A DNA stretch of 62,000 nt, taken from the NCBI RefSeq assembly GCF_032854445.1, contig NC_088298.1, positions 16,263,976-16,325,975 on the forward strand, read 5' to 3'. Both the position numbers and the translations under genes were made by a program. This document shows, in pieces, positions 11,625 through 21,500 of this stretch; position 1 is the stretch's first letter, and each line of letters begins with the position of its first letter. Source of the stretch: Liolophura sinensis (Eukaryota; Mollusca; Polyplacophora; Chitonida; Chitonidae). The notes beneath the pieces are model-generated. The model saw only the letters and a list, made by a program, of their open reading frames with translations, was not told the origin of the DNA and did no database searches.

Positions 11625-11794
11625 GTGAGTATACGCCACTATATGCACTTCATCTTTTTCAGTAATCCCTGCAGTTAATTTATCATTAGATAGTATTTGT
11701 TATAGTTTCTCTGCAAATATCACGGTCGTCTAGTATATCGATTTGTAGAGATTGTCAGGGAAGTTTGGTAGCCAGTATGACTGATGTTGGACTA

Positions 11795-11900
11795 CAACTT
11801 TCAACCGGACAGAGCCCGAGACAAATCCCGCCATGCACAAGTTCCTGGTAGACTTTCCCAAGTACGAACGGAGCGGAAGCCAACAAGAGCTGGGCTTGAA
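11795..11900 (-). mobile_element. SINE fragment (main family) in B
   Basis: The block CAAGTTCCTGG(T/C)AGACTTTCCCAAGTAC matches the fuller copy at 49,228-49,400 in B'. The tail half is missing here. Confidence 0.55.
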
Positions 11901-11978
11901 TTGGCTTTGGAGGACTAACCGCCCATTAGACAAATGACAGGTTTCCAATTCGAACTCGCTAAATGTAAGATACATCAT

Positions 11979-13255
11979 ATTGTACTTTGTATATCAGCAT
12001 ATTTATACCATTAAGACTAAAGCTACTAGTTGGGAAAAGGTCACAAGTAAGTTGGGAAATACGAACGCTTGTAAATCAGAAAAACATGCGTTCCGTTAGA
12101 TAACAAGCATTTGTTTTTGTTTGCTTCTCTACAAAAACTAGATATCAGACTTATAGTTCATCAACCGATTCCAAAGATCACCTTTAATATCCAGCTTTCA
12201 AAATCCATTGCCATGTGATACGGCTATCAACAATCGCTGGAATCTATAATCTGCCAAGTGAAAATCTCTCAATATCTGTTTGGACAAAAATTCAGTGGCA
12301 TCATATCTTCAGCTATTTATCTGGGAGATGGATAGTGCCCTGGTCCTTCTGTGGGACAAGTTAAAGATGTCTTTTTAAAGGCAAATAGTATACTAACGTG
12401 AAGTATATATCAGATGAAAAACCGCTAAATACTGTTCATTTATATAGTTCATTTATATAATTTTATACTTGAATTCAAGGGCATTTCAAAGTATGTAGAA
12501 TACATTCCAAACGATGGTTGAAAATGTCATCCTCCGAGTATCTGAATACCAGGTACCAGAAACATCAGGCATTACATGGAAAAGTACACTCAATCAGTGC
12601 AGCATGGCAAAGAGGAGAAAATATATACTGGATTCCAATATGTATAAAAAGTCAAACAAATCTTGCTTTATTGCGGGGTCAACAAACTGCACGACCAGAC
12701 TTGCATGTACTCATTTAACATAGGCTCTACAAGACGTACATCAGTTTGGTAACAGCACTGCCAAAAGTGCCAAAAATGCAGGACGCTTTAAACAATTTGC
12801 TATCTTTAAGCAATCCTAATATAGCAAAACCTTTCATAACATAGATATCCACCTTCGCTGGATTTATAGGGAACCACTCTCCACAAGGTACGTCTTCACA
12901 AGACCTGTCTATTTCTTGCTTTGTAGACTTTACAACAAGCATGATTATTTCAGTTTTAACATTGGAAATTAATCGTACTTGGAGAGCAATATAAGGAAAG
13001 GTCCTGCATATGGCGTGCCCATATCTGGTCTTGTAGCATTTGTTAAATCCTGTGTGTCGTGTTTCAACTATCAGCGCAAGTCATTACTGTGAAGAATGGT
13101 GTGACAGTGTAATTCCATCAAATACCTTGATTCTAAGTTCCCTAAGTTCTAAACTAAGTTCAACTATCTCGTAAGTAAATATGGACAGAGCGTACAGAAT
13201 CTCTGGTGCATTTCTTCATTAATAATTGTGTCTAATTACGCACAACCCAGGGCCA
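11979..13255. other. B-unit non-coding sequence with doubtful short ORFs
   Basis: A minus-strand frame at 12,727-13,070 is open through about 113 codons in both B and B' (50,530-50,874), but the start Met is ATA in B. Differences between copies are nearly all amino-acid changing. Plus-strand frames at 12,514 and 50,295 overlap it or adjoin it. Nothing in them was recognised and coding status is unlikely. Confidence 0.3.
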
Positions 13256-13259
13256 GTGT

Positions 13260-13530
13260 CGTTATATTCATCGTGCTAAAATGGATTTATAAACAGTTGC
13301 ATTCAAACCGCAGCTAAGATAACGTCATTAATGATACTTGATTATTGGCAACATATACTAGCACGGTACATAATTTGAATACAGAGTTTCCCCATTCGCC
13401 TAGAATATTCCTCTCTACCATAAATAAAAGCTGTTGATCGTTTCTCTTTCCATGAATCCGTCCTAATTTCGTGCTTGGCTTACTTTCTTAGCTCGACGAA
13501 GGCTTGTTTTGGAAATTTGTGATTATTGAT
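13260..13530 (+). repeat. Dispersed repeat R2, copy in B
   Basis: Blocks AACAGTTGCATTCAAACCGCAGCTAAGATA, CTAGCACGGTACATAATTTGAATA-like, TTCGCCTAGAATATTCC and GTTGATCGTTTCTCTTT recur in order at 42,935-43,165 (D) and, as part of the B duplication, at 51,085-51,330. It is described here from its first halves only. No terminal repeats were defined. Confidence 0.5.
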
Positions 13531-14225
13531 TATTGATAATGGATTATTACCAACATAGATTCAGCGTCAAATAAATACCGGTGTAAGAAAGTAAACTCCA
13601 GTCAGTCAGTTCGTCTCTGTAAGAACATGACGAAAACTGGTGCAGAAATCATAGTGCAGAGAGACGATTAATAAAAGCTTATAAATGTGTGCGGAAGCTG
13701 GATTCGCGTGTGTGACGTCACTGATTAAAGGATTGTGGTTTAAACAGATTAGCTTCCTCGGCCAGTCACACTGATTTGACCTACAAAGACCTGGTAGCGA
13801 GATAAAATAAAGAAAACAGAAAACCACGCTCAGATGTATCGTTCACGGCTTTTCTTTTGGATTTATTGATGCTTTACATATACACCTATGTTAGTTGTCT
13901 TGGGGCCTTGCCTGGTCGTCAAAAGTTCGAATTTCCGTTGATCTGAAACAAAATTAAAAACAAGATAGTCAAACAACCACAAATGTACATTAATAACATA
14001 CTTTTTCTCACTAAATCAGTCCGCTCTGTGTTTAAAAGAGACTCTGTCCTGTCCCCACTGTTACCAGAGCTTGAAAGACAACTGGAATGGCCAAAAAGGT
14101 TAGATATAAAATCACAACCGGACGTATGATTCCATTATTTATTTAGATACCATGCTTAAAATACTGTATCTACCGTCTTCCCTGCACTATTGAAAACCGT
14201 CGACTGCTTCTCTCTTACATATTAG
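13531..14225. other. Region downstream of the proline-rich gene, no gene seen
   Basis: AT-rich non-coding sequence that matches B' closely. It contains GAGATAAAATAAAG and other chance polyA-like motifs but no supported exon. Confidence 0.4.
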
Positions 14226-14229
14226 CAAC

Positions 14230-14235
14230 TTTATT
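14230..14235 (-). terminator. AATAAA polyadenylation signal, proline-rich gene copy 1
   Basis: TTTATT on the plus strand gives AATAAA on the minus strand, about 135 bp after the stop codon. It is conserved in copy 2 (52,042-52,047). Confidence 0.6.
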
Positions 14236-14369
14236 TATTATTTATAATTTCTAATACTATGAATACGAATGTTGGACTTTAGGCTTAGATCCGTGGATAT
14301 AGTTAGGTGACTTTCTGTGAACTTATAAAAAGGTTTTATACCTGCATTTACCTTTAAAATCTTTCCACA

Positions 14370-16072
14370 TTAATTTCCATCCCCGTCACGAGGTGGTGGC
14401 GGACGGGACCCGTCACGAGGGGGTGGCGGACGGGATCCGTCACGAGGTGGTGGCGGACGAGATCCGTCACGTGGTGGTGGCGGACGGGACCCATCACGAG
14501 GTGGTGGTGGACGAGATCCGTCACCAGGTGGTGGCGGAGGGGAATTGCGACGGAAGAGTTCAGGCGCCTCGTTGTCACGTGGTGGTGGCGGACGGGACCC
14601 GTCACGAGGTGGTGGCGGACGAGATCCTTCACGAGGTGGTGGCGGAGGGGAATTGCGACGGAAGAGTTCAGGCGCCTCGTTGTCACGTGGTGGTGGCGGA
14701 CGGGACCCGTCACGAGGTGGTGGCGGACGAGATCCTTCACGAGGTGGTGGCGGACGGGACCCATCACGAGGTGGTGGCGGACGGGACCCGTCACGAGGTG
14801 GTGGCGGACGAGATCCGTCACGAGGTGGTGGCGGACGAGATCCGTCACGTGGTGGTGGCGGACGGGACCCATCACGAGGTGGTGGTGGAGGAGATCCGTC
14901 ACGAGGTGGTGGCGGAGGGGAATTGCGACGGAAGAGTTCAGGCGCCTCGTTGTCACGTGGTGGTGGCGGACGGGACCCGTCACGAGGTGGTGGCGGACGG
15001 GACCCGTCACGAGGTGGTGGCGGACGAGATCCTTCACGAGGTGGTGGCGGACGGGACCCGTCACGTGGTGGTGGCGGACGGGACCCATCACGAGGTGGTG
15101 GCGGACGGGACCCGTCACGAGGTGGTGGCGGACGAGATCCGTCACGAGGTGGTGGCGGACGGGACCCATCACGAGGTGGTGGTGGACGAGATCCGTCACC
15201 AGGTGGTGGCGGAGGGGAATTGCGACGGAAGAGTTCAGGTGCCTCGTTGTCACGTGGTGGTGGCGGACGGGACCCGTCACGAGGTGGTGGCGGACGAGAT
15301 CCTTCACGAGGTGGTGGCGGACGGGACCCCTCACGTGGTGGTGGCGGACGGGACCCATCACGAGGTGGTGGCGGACGAGATCCGTCACGAGGTGGTGGCG
15401 GACGGGACCCATCACGAGGTGGTGGTGGACGAGATCCGTCACGAGGTGGTGGCGGAGGGGAATTGCGACGGAAGAGTTCAGGCGCCTCGTTGTCACGTGG
15501 TGGTGGCGGACGGGACCCGTCACGTGGTGGTGGCGGACGGGACCCGTCACGAGGTGGTGGCGGACGAGATCCTTCACGAGGTGGTGGCGGACGAGATCCG
15601 TCACGTGGTGGTGGCGGACGACATCCGTCACGAGGTGGTGGCGGACGAGACCCATCACGAGGTGGTGGCGGACGAGATCCGTCACGTGGTGGTGGCGGAG
15701 GGGGTCTGTCGGGGGAATCTTCCGAGTTGCTGATATCTCTGGGCTGATAACAATTTTACATAGCTTAGATATATTTTTTCAAAATGGATTTAAGATATTA
15801 GCAGCTGTTATATGTATGTTTTAAAAATTACAAGAAAAGTTTTTTAATCAATCCCATAGAATATTTTGGAAGATTATGACCTTTTGAGTAGATCATGGAA
15901 ATGAAAAATGAGGCCATCAGGACAACGTTCAGATTTTTCTACAAGTGGACTGTAGTGAACTTTCATTTAGCCATTTACAGTTATTTTAATAAAAGAGATA
16001 GAGAAGTAACACAGTACATACCCAGGCACTGACCAGTGCCACGGCCATCAGGAGAACGCTCAGACAATACAT
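14370..16072 (-). CDS. Secreted proline-rich 9-residue-repeat protein, copy 1 (2 exons, 474 aa)
   Basis: Exon 1 (16,072-16,022) encodes MYCLSVLLMAVALVSAW, a signal peptide with likely cleavage after VSA. It ends on the donor TGG|GTATGT. The intron is 15,744-16,021 and ends TTGTTATCAG. Exon 2 (15,743-14,370) starts in phase as PRDISNSEDSPDRPPPP, stays open for 457 codons and stops at TAA after RDGDGN. The body is RPPPPRDGS repeated, with RDGC, REGS and RDGSPP variants. Five copies of a module RDNEAPELFRRNSPPPP are spaced through it. A TATA box, signal-peptide exon, splice sites, stop and polyA signal are all conserved in copy 2. Exon 2 has no in-frame start, so it depends on exon 1. The product is probably an extracellular, basic, polyproline-II-like protein. 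Roles such as a shell or byssal matrix protein, mucin-like secretion or a multi-peptide precursor (RR pairs) are only guesses. Other frames of the array are shadows. Confidence 0.78.
14381..15700. repeat. 27-bp minisatellite forming exon 2, copy 1
   Basis: The coding-strand unit is CGTCCGCCACCACCTCGTGA followed by CGGGTCC or CGGATCT. Because the unit is a multiple of three and lacks stops, several frames on both strands stay open through the array. A higher-order pattern inserts the GAATTGCGACGGAAGAGTTC segment (plus strand) five times, near 14,541, 14,651, 14,921, 15,211 and 15,461. Adjacent units are nearly identical, as expected from ongoing unequal exchange or slippage. Confidence 0.95.
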
Positions 16073-16127
16073 GGTTTGTTGTCTTCTCCAGAACACGGGG
16101 AATACAAAACAGTTCTCATCATCACAA

Positions 16128-16135
16128 CTTATATA
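16128..16135 (-). promoter_or_regulatory. TATA box of proline-rich gene copy 1
   Basis: TATATAAG on the minus strand lies 55-63 bp upstream of the ATG, so a start about 30 bp downstream leaves a 5' leader of about 30 nt. The same box is at 53,617-53,624 in copy 2. A TATA-driven promoter would suit a strongly, tissue-specifically expressed secreted protein; that reading is inference. Confidence 0.6.
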
Positions 16136-16279
16136 CTTACCTATCATCTACCTACACACATGTGGGTAAACAGATCAGTGTTAAATATTGACTGCTACAA
16201 CACTGACAAATCGCTGTCTGTACACCTAAGACATCTGTGTCATCACATGAACGTCAGAAACATTTCGTTGTGTAAACGG

Positions 16280-16520
16280 GTTGGTATCTCATCGTGCGAT
16301 TTCTGGTGTCTAGCGGATTAAATGTCTTTCTCCTACATATTGCAGTATTACACAGCAGTGTCCTGTGCCAGTTGAACAAATGACAGCCCCCTCAAAATGA
16401 TCACTTCACACATCGTTGGTGCGAAAACAAATATTTAGTCGTCATTGATAGCTGATTTAACAGACTGCTTTCCACACATGCTAACATGTCCAGTTTGTTT
16501 GACTTTGAATTGCTTCTGCT
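16280..16520 (+). repeat. Dispersed repeat X, copy 1 in B
   Basis: It contains ATCGTGCGATTTCTGGTGTC, GCGGATTAAATG, TTTCTCCTACATATTGCAG, GTTGAACAAATGACAG and AAATATTTAGTCGTCATTGA. Diverged copies lie at 17,000-17,215, at the B' partners 53,770-54,000 and 54,490-54,690, and at a B'-only site, 47,870-48,245. No coding capacity was seen. Confidence 0.6.
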
Positions 16521-16999
16521 GGTAGTGTAAGTTTGAAATCGTTAACTGGGTAAATATGTACGTATACTTTGGGTTTAACGTCCTACTTAACAATTTTTCT
16601 TTAGGAGTGTGTACGTATAATGTGTCTTCTTGTGGCAAGGCGTCATTGCCGGCAAAGTGCTGGGCCACTAGTCCTATTTTCTTGCTTTATCCTTTCTGCT
16701 CTGAGCGCCAAACCAGGAAGCAAGAAGCACCATTTTTAAAGTCTTTGATATGACCCGACACGGATTGGATCACGTGATCTACTGACTTCGAGGTGGGCAT
16801 TTTGACCATTAGGTCTCACTCCGGTTCAAGGATTGATTGTTGTTGAACGCTACACTCAAAATCATGCGTTCAGTTTTATTACGGGAGGAAACTAAACCCT
16901 TGCCCCGTGAAAACCACCAGCATTTGGTAAGTCAAAGACGTTCTTACGAAAAGTCAGTTTCAATTTCGTTGTGTGAGTGTACTGGTTTATACGTCATGA

Positions 17000-17215
17000 G
17001 ATTTCCAGCGTTTATCAGATTATGAAATTTTCCCCTACGCATTGTAGAATTACACAGTTGTGTCAACATATCAGATGAACCAATGACTTCCCCATTAAAA
17101 TAATGACTTCACACAACCTTGGCGTCAAGAGGCAATATTTAGCGGTTATTGATGGATGATTTTGTAAAATCCTTTCCAAACATACATGTCAACCAGCTTG
17201 ATCAGTTTTCACATC
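17000..17215 (+). repeat. Dispersed repeat X, copy 2 in B
   Basis: TTTATCAGATTATGAAATTTTCCCCTACGCATTGTAGAATTACACAG-type order matches copy 1 at lower similarity, followed by AATGACTTC and CAATATTTAGCGGTTATTGATGG. Flanking sequence (CTTACGAAAAGTCAGTTTCAATTT) is also repeated near 48,240. Confidence 0.5.
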
Positions 17216-17254
17216 AAGAATTGGATCAGTCAGTGTGATTTGTTTGACTTGTGT

Positions 17255-17425
17255 TTCACATCGTACTCAAGAATATTTTGGCCAGCAATTTGGTGGAAGA
17301 AAACTGGGCACAGCTCAAGGGAAATCGACGTTCGGCCTGAGGTGAACTGGACTCACAGCGACCTCATTGGTGAGAGGCCGCCGGATCATTTCGCCGCGCC
17401 GGCACGCTAAACACCGTGGCCACGG
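17255..17425 (-). mobile_element. Old SINE copy (main family) in B
   Basis: Degenerate but recognisable through TACTCAAGAATATTT, the GGTGGAAGAAAACTGGGCA block and ACTCACAGCGACCTCATTGG. It is shared with B' (54,725-54,885), so it predates the duplication. Confidence 0.6.
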
Positions 17426-17589
17426 TAGGTCATTCAGGATTCTCAATGTGTAATGCCTGTGCTGCTATGTGTCACTGAGGAAAGGTAATGTTGATGGGGA
17501 TTCTTATAGATGACTGACTATAGGTAGCTAGCTTAGAGAAGCATATCATCGTGGTATGATTGAAAACGCCCCTCAAATGAGTACAAAAG

Positions 17590-17755
17590 CCTCCGTGGCA
17601 TAACGGTTAGCGCATAACGGTTAGCGGCCTAGCACTAGACACTGGCGTTGGAGCTAAAAAGTCGAGCTCATTGTGTTCGCAGTCCAATAAAATGATTATT
17701 TTTGAGTGCGGTGTAGAACTCCAATCAAATCAAGTTAATAAATAAATAAAACAAG
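17590..17755 (+). mobile_element. tRNA-headed SINE, third type, in B
   Basis: The head is GCCTCCGTGGCATAACGGTTAGCG, with a box-A-like sequence. The tail is GAGTGCGGTGTAGAACTCCAATC followed by AATAAATAAATAA. A 14-bp direct duplication, CATAACGGTTAGCG, sits inside the head here but not in B' (55,047-55,192). Confidence 0.65.
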
Positions 17756-17799
17756 GAACCATCACCTCGGAGAAATGAGCAGCCGGGTTAATCAATGCA

Positions 17800-18045
17800 C
17801 GGCACATCGAGTTACACAGTAACTAGTGAAACCCATATGAGCCATGTTACTGCCTCTCTTCCTCCGTCAGAACTGTAAAGAGTTATCATCAATATCCTTG
17901 CTGGAACTATCCAGGCCGAAATGCCAGCTACCATGGCTGTTTTATTCCCTGCAAATTTGTAACTGGAATTACTGGTACTCCGCTTGTATTTAGTCATCGT
18001 GTCCAGTGAAGGTTTCTAATACACCCCATTAGCGACCAGCCAGTG
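17800..18045 (+). repeat. Dispersed repeat R3, copy in B
   Basis: GGCTGTTTTATTCCCTGCAAATTTGTAACTGG followed downstream by TTTCTAATACACCCCATTAGCG is the same pair of blocks seen in C at 20,838 and 20,915 and in B' at 55,375-55,470. Confidence 0.6.
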
Positions 18046-18049
18046 ACCC

Positions 18050-18845
18050 TCAACCTTCTTAGAACCATTTATTTGTTGGCCGAAATACGAAATATGGTGA
18101 TATCGAAATTTTGCAATGATATCGCAATTTTGTAGGAGAAGCTTTGCAGACTAGACCTTATAAGCTTCCGTTTTGTATCTGAATGACTTGACTCTTCCTC
18201 ATTTTGTAATTCTTGGCTGTGTAATGTATTAAAACGCTTTATCGACCTGTAGGAATTTCCGCTAGCTTCTTTTACATACACATTAACCCGATCTGTATTT
18301 TGAGGTTTGTTGAATGAAAAGTCAAATAAATGAATTAAAGATAAAGTCTGGGCAGATTTTAAGGAAAGACAATAAACAGTACCTAGTAAAGTATACATAG
18401 GTACAACTGTATAAAGTTATTCATAATTTGTAGTGTGATCGGATAAATCATTAAAGGCTGGTCAGAAATAGCATTAGGAGTGACGGCAAAGTCATGCCGG
18501 CTTTACTGGCTTTGAAGACGGTGCCAACAAAGTCAAGAAGGGTATCAATTGGAAGACATTTCACAGCACACAGGAGAATGCCTGAGTTTTTTTTTGGCAA
18601 TTGATAGTCTTGGTTGACGCAACAGTAAACCATGAGATAACGGTACATTACGCGACCCAATTTCAGGAGGTCAAGCTTTGTTTCCGCTTAGTCTAAACTG
18701 TTCGATGCTGGCTTCTCTCAGCGTCCTAGAAAGTTACCATTTCATCTTCTGGCAGAATGCCGAGTAAATATTTTAGGCTGCAACTTAATTTTACACTACA
18801 CTCTGTATATCAGCGAAGTTAAAATGTTGTAGTGTAAAGATGAGG
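18050..18845. other. B-unit non-coding sequence
   Basis: A minus-strand frame at 18,069-18,398 is mostly kept in B' (55,638-55,904), but indels change its end. No recognisable motif was seen. The sequence around 18,470-18,660 resembles 21,600-21,850 in C (AACAGTAAACCATGAGATAACGGTACATTACG-type block), another dispersed repeat. Confidence 0.35.
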
Positions 18846-18848
18846 GAG

Positions 18849-19180
18849 GGGGCAGTGGCCGAGTGGTTATAGCGTTTGACTGTAAATCGTGCCGGAGATA
18901 TCCCGTTCATGGACAGGGAATTTTGCATTTGTTCCGCTATTTTTGTTGGTGGGGCCTTGGTGACGATTCTGCTACACAGTTTTTCGAAACCAATTGCCTT
19001 CTACCAATATGGTGAGCGCATCATTATGTCCAAAGTGGTAAAGTTCGTCAGTAACTTTCCTAAGGTTTTAGCAGGGCACTCCGGTTTGTTATGCTGATGA
19101 AAGCGATCGCTATCATTAGAAAATTGTTGACCATGGTGTTAAAGAACAATCAAATCAATATGTAAACAAACAATAAATAA
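18849..19180 (+). mobile_element. tRNA-Ser/Leu-type SINE in B
   Basis: The head GGGGGCAGTGGCCGAGTGGTT has the box A of a class II tRNA. The element ends GGTGTTAAAGAACAATCAAATC. The B' copy at 56,379-56,728 keeps about 20 bp after GTAAATCGT (TGGAAAGTCCGAGGTGCTGG) that is lost here. It predates the B duplication. Confidence 0.65.
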
Positions 19181-19734
19181 TGAGTCAAGCACCAAATCAG
19201 GAAGAAAACAAAACAGATACATGCATATGTACCAACAGTTCCACTGCCGTCGCTGCTCTAGTTTTGTTCTCTTTTTGCTGCTAGTCTGAATTATTATGTT
19301 TCTATATAATCCAGTTTATATAGTAAGTTTTTGTATGTTAAATGTGATGAGAAAATAGCTCTAGACAAGTGTCGTCTAAAAAATTCAAATTCACATATCT
19401 GCATATTTTAATCTAGTTCCGCTTAAGTCATAATGGTAGTAGAACGTGTAAAGTCTTGCTATAAAAACATTAATACGAATAGTTAGAATAAAACCCTGAC
19501 TGAGATTAAGCGACAATAGGCAATAGTTAACCGTTAAACATACGTGTGACCCATTGTCAGCTACTACACAGCTCTAGTCCCGATCTGAAATCTTCCATAT
19601 TCGCTACGTACATTGAGTCTTACCATTACAGGTTGCCTGTACTTATGAGCACATCAAAGAAAAAATAAACACTTTTTATCATCATCGCCAGTGTCTTATC
19701 CATTTCTGTGGAAATTGGAACAGAGACAGTTTGT

Positions 19735-20740
19735 TCGTGATGGTAACATTTTAGTGGTGGGAATTAGTATATAGAAAAATGAAAGACATTTAAGATATGC
19801 CATATATGCGTAGTTATGACAATAATACAGAACCAGTGCTCCAGGACTATTCGTTTGTGTGACAAATCAAATGTTGAGTGCAACGTCTTGAATTGCTCAT
19901 GTGCCACATCAAACAGCATTGAACGAAAGACATTAACACAGATGTAAAATAAATCTCACCTTTATCATATCCTACACCGGAAACCACAAATATGACAGGG
20001 TGCAACTGTGAGTATTTATTTAAGTTTTGTTTTTGAATTTGTGTACACAAAAAGTAGATATACAAAATACATCGATTTCTATATTTTATTCTGTGACTAA
20101 TGTTGATATTGATTAGAATATCGTTTTAAAGTTTTTTGGAAGCAGAAAAAGATAGCCGAATTAACAAAACCCTTCTTGTGTAGTTTGTTGTTTCACGTCA
20201 ACACATTGACCAAATTGAATTTATTATTTAGGGGCGAACCAGAATAAAAATAGGGAAACATTATAAGTGAAGTCAAAACCTGAAGCATTAACATTAGAAT
20301 GGAAATGAACAGCTAGAAAAAATTATTATTTTCTTTCTTTTGTCAACCTCTAATACTATTGCTTGTTTTTTTTTTCTTATTTCCGGTTACGAAACTCTGA
20401 TAATGTGTACATATGACGAGATTATTGTGTTCCAGGTTGCGATACGTTGGAGCCCGTATTGGGTTCCTGTGACAACTAGTTGTGAAAATAACCTGCCGGT
20501 TAAAGAACTAATTTCATTGTTCAGGGCGGACGTGTAAGTAGTGCTCTGGAAAAGAGTAATGCTGTATAGTTCGTCGCTCGAATTTCATGTCTTCAAGAAC
20601 ATTGGTTTAACTCTCCACCTTCGCAGTTATTAACACAATGAATTATGCCATGTCAGCATTTCACAGTTTAATCCTTCACCCTGGAGCCATGAGCAACCAG
20701 ATCGTGTTACCCAGTAACTGTCTAAATGCATGGTATTGGT
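19735..20740. other. Start of single-copy segment C, nothing recognised
   Basis: AT-rich sequence with only short ORFs (for example 19,847-20,065 minus and 20,340-20,537 plus). None has a signal peptide, motif or splice context that supports it. Confidence 0.4.
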
Positions 20741-20744
20741 GTTA

Positions 20745-20940
20745 TAGGCTCTTAGCCTCGATCAGACTTGGAAAAGATTGTCCTGAATATCGTTGCTGTA
20801 ATCACCCAGTGCAAATTGACTCTTACTACGGCTGTTTAATTTCCTGTAAATTTGTGACTGGAATTACAGGCGGCATTCCCATGGTTTTCAGCCGTCTTCC
20901 GCTGTGGAGGTTTTTAATACACCCCATTATACACTAAACA
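20745..20940 (+). repeat. Dispersed repeat R3, copy in C
   Basis: Core TTTAATTTCCTGTAAATTTG TGACTGGAATTACAGG-like, preceded by AAAAGATTGTCCTGAATATC and followed by TTTTTAATACACCCCATTA. The translated similarity to the minus-strand copy at 24,400-24,620 (KDCP...YGxLISC.FVTGIT) comes from this nucleotide repeat. The ORF over it (20,638-20,937) is probably not a gene. Confidence 0.55.
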
Positions 20941-21324
20941 TTCTTTGAACCATTACTGTACTAGTTCCAATATCCTATTGCCTCAGGGTAATAATAGCCT
21001 AGTACTACGCACAGATAATGGTGTAAATTTCTTCCGGTATAATGTCTTCGCCACTTTGTCAAGACTCTTTGCAGGCTAAAAAGACAAGAATTGCTACAGC
21101 TGTTACAGTTACCTATGCCACGCACCCCTACGTTAAATAACATACCAGAATGGTGTCTTTTTCGTTTCGGGAACAAACTCTTTGACTGTGCAATGTATTA
21201 AATCGCTTTTCCGATACCTAGGAAATTTCACTGGTCACGTTCACTCGCACATTAACGCGCTCAGTGTTTGGAGTTCGGTGAATTATAAGTCAGTGATCAA
21301 ATAAAATAAAACTACTTATTTAAT

Positions 21325-21500
21325 TTCATTGATATGATTGGTGTATTGCGCCGTACTCAAGAATATTTCACTTATACGACGGCGACCAGCATTATGATGG
21401 GAGGAAGCTTGGGCTGAACACTGGGGAAACTCATGACCATTCGCAGGTTGACTTTCCCACGTACGGCAGGAGAGAAGGCCAGCATGAGCTGGACTTGTAA
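21325..21500 (-). mobile_element. SINE copy (main family), head-truncated
   Basis: Tail first on the plus strand: GATTGGTGTATTGCGCCGTACTC, TTTCACTTATACGACGGCG, the ATGATGGGAGGAAGC block and CCCACGTACGGCAGGAG. It stops before the tRNA head. Confidence 0.8.

Larger units (their letters stand above)
11011..19734 (+). repeat. Segmental duplication unit B (direct partner of 46,583-57,439)
   Basis: The match starts at TAACTAATGAAAAACTGG in both copies and ends at GACAGTTTGT. B carries one proline-rich repeat gene and the remains of a second candidate gene. It is shorter than B' because of several deletions relative to B', a shorter upstream part and the lack of one SINE. Its start lies only about 85 bp beyond the inner end of A. 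Confidence 0.9.

Noticed and set aside
12514-13070. Protein-coding gene suggested by frames open in both B copies
   Set aside because: The start codon is lost in B, substitutions are mostly non-synonymous, and there is no recognisable domain or splice support.
14354-15685. 443-codon minus-strand ORF rich in VRHHLV
   Set aside because: Different frame from the one that joins exon 1 in phase. Its start Met lies inside the repeat and moves between copies.
14381-15700. CRISPR-like array
   Set aside because: Units are contiguous with no unique spacers, the genome is eukaryotic, and the repeat is coding.
14393-15747. Long plus-strand ORFs over the minisatellite (446-codon His/Val-rich frame and 400-codon GGGGRDPSR frame)
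   Set aside because: A stop-free 27-bp unit keeps many frames open. The plus-strand frames lack a signal peptide, splice context or conserved upstream exon, while the minus-strand Pro-rich frame has all of these in both copies.
18849-18930. tRNA-Ser or tRNA-Leu gene
   Set aside because: Only the 5' half resembles a tRNA, and the sequence continues into a SINE body shared by both B copies.
20638-20937. Membrane-protein-like ORF with a relative at 24,365-24,622
   Set aside because: The similarity comes from dispersed repeat R3, present in non-coding contexts elsewhere in the window.
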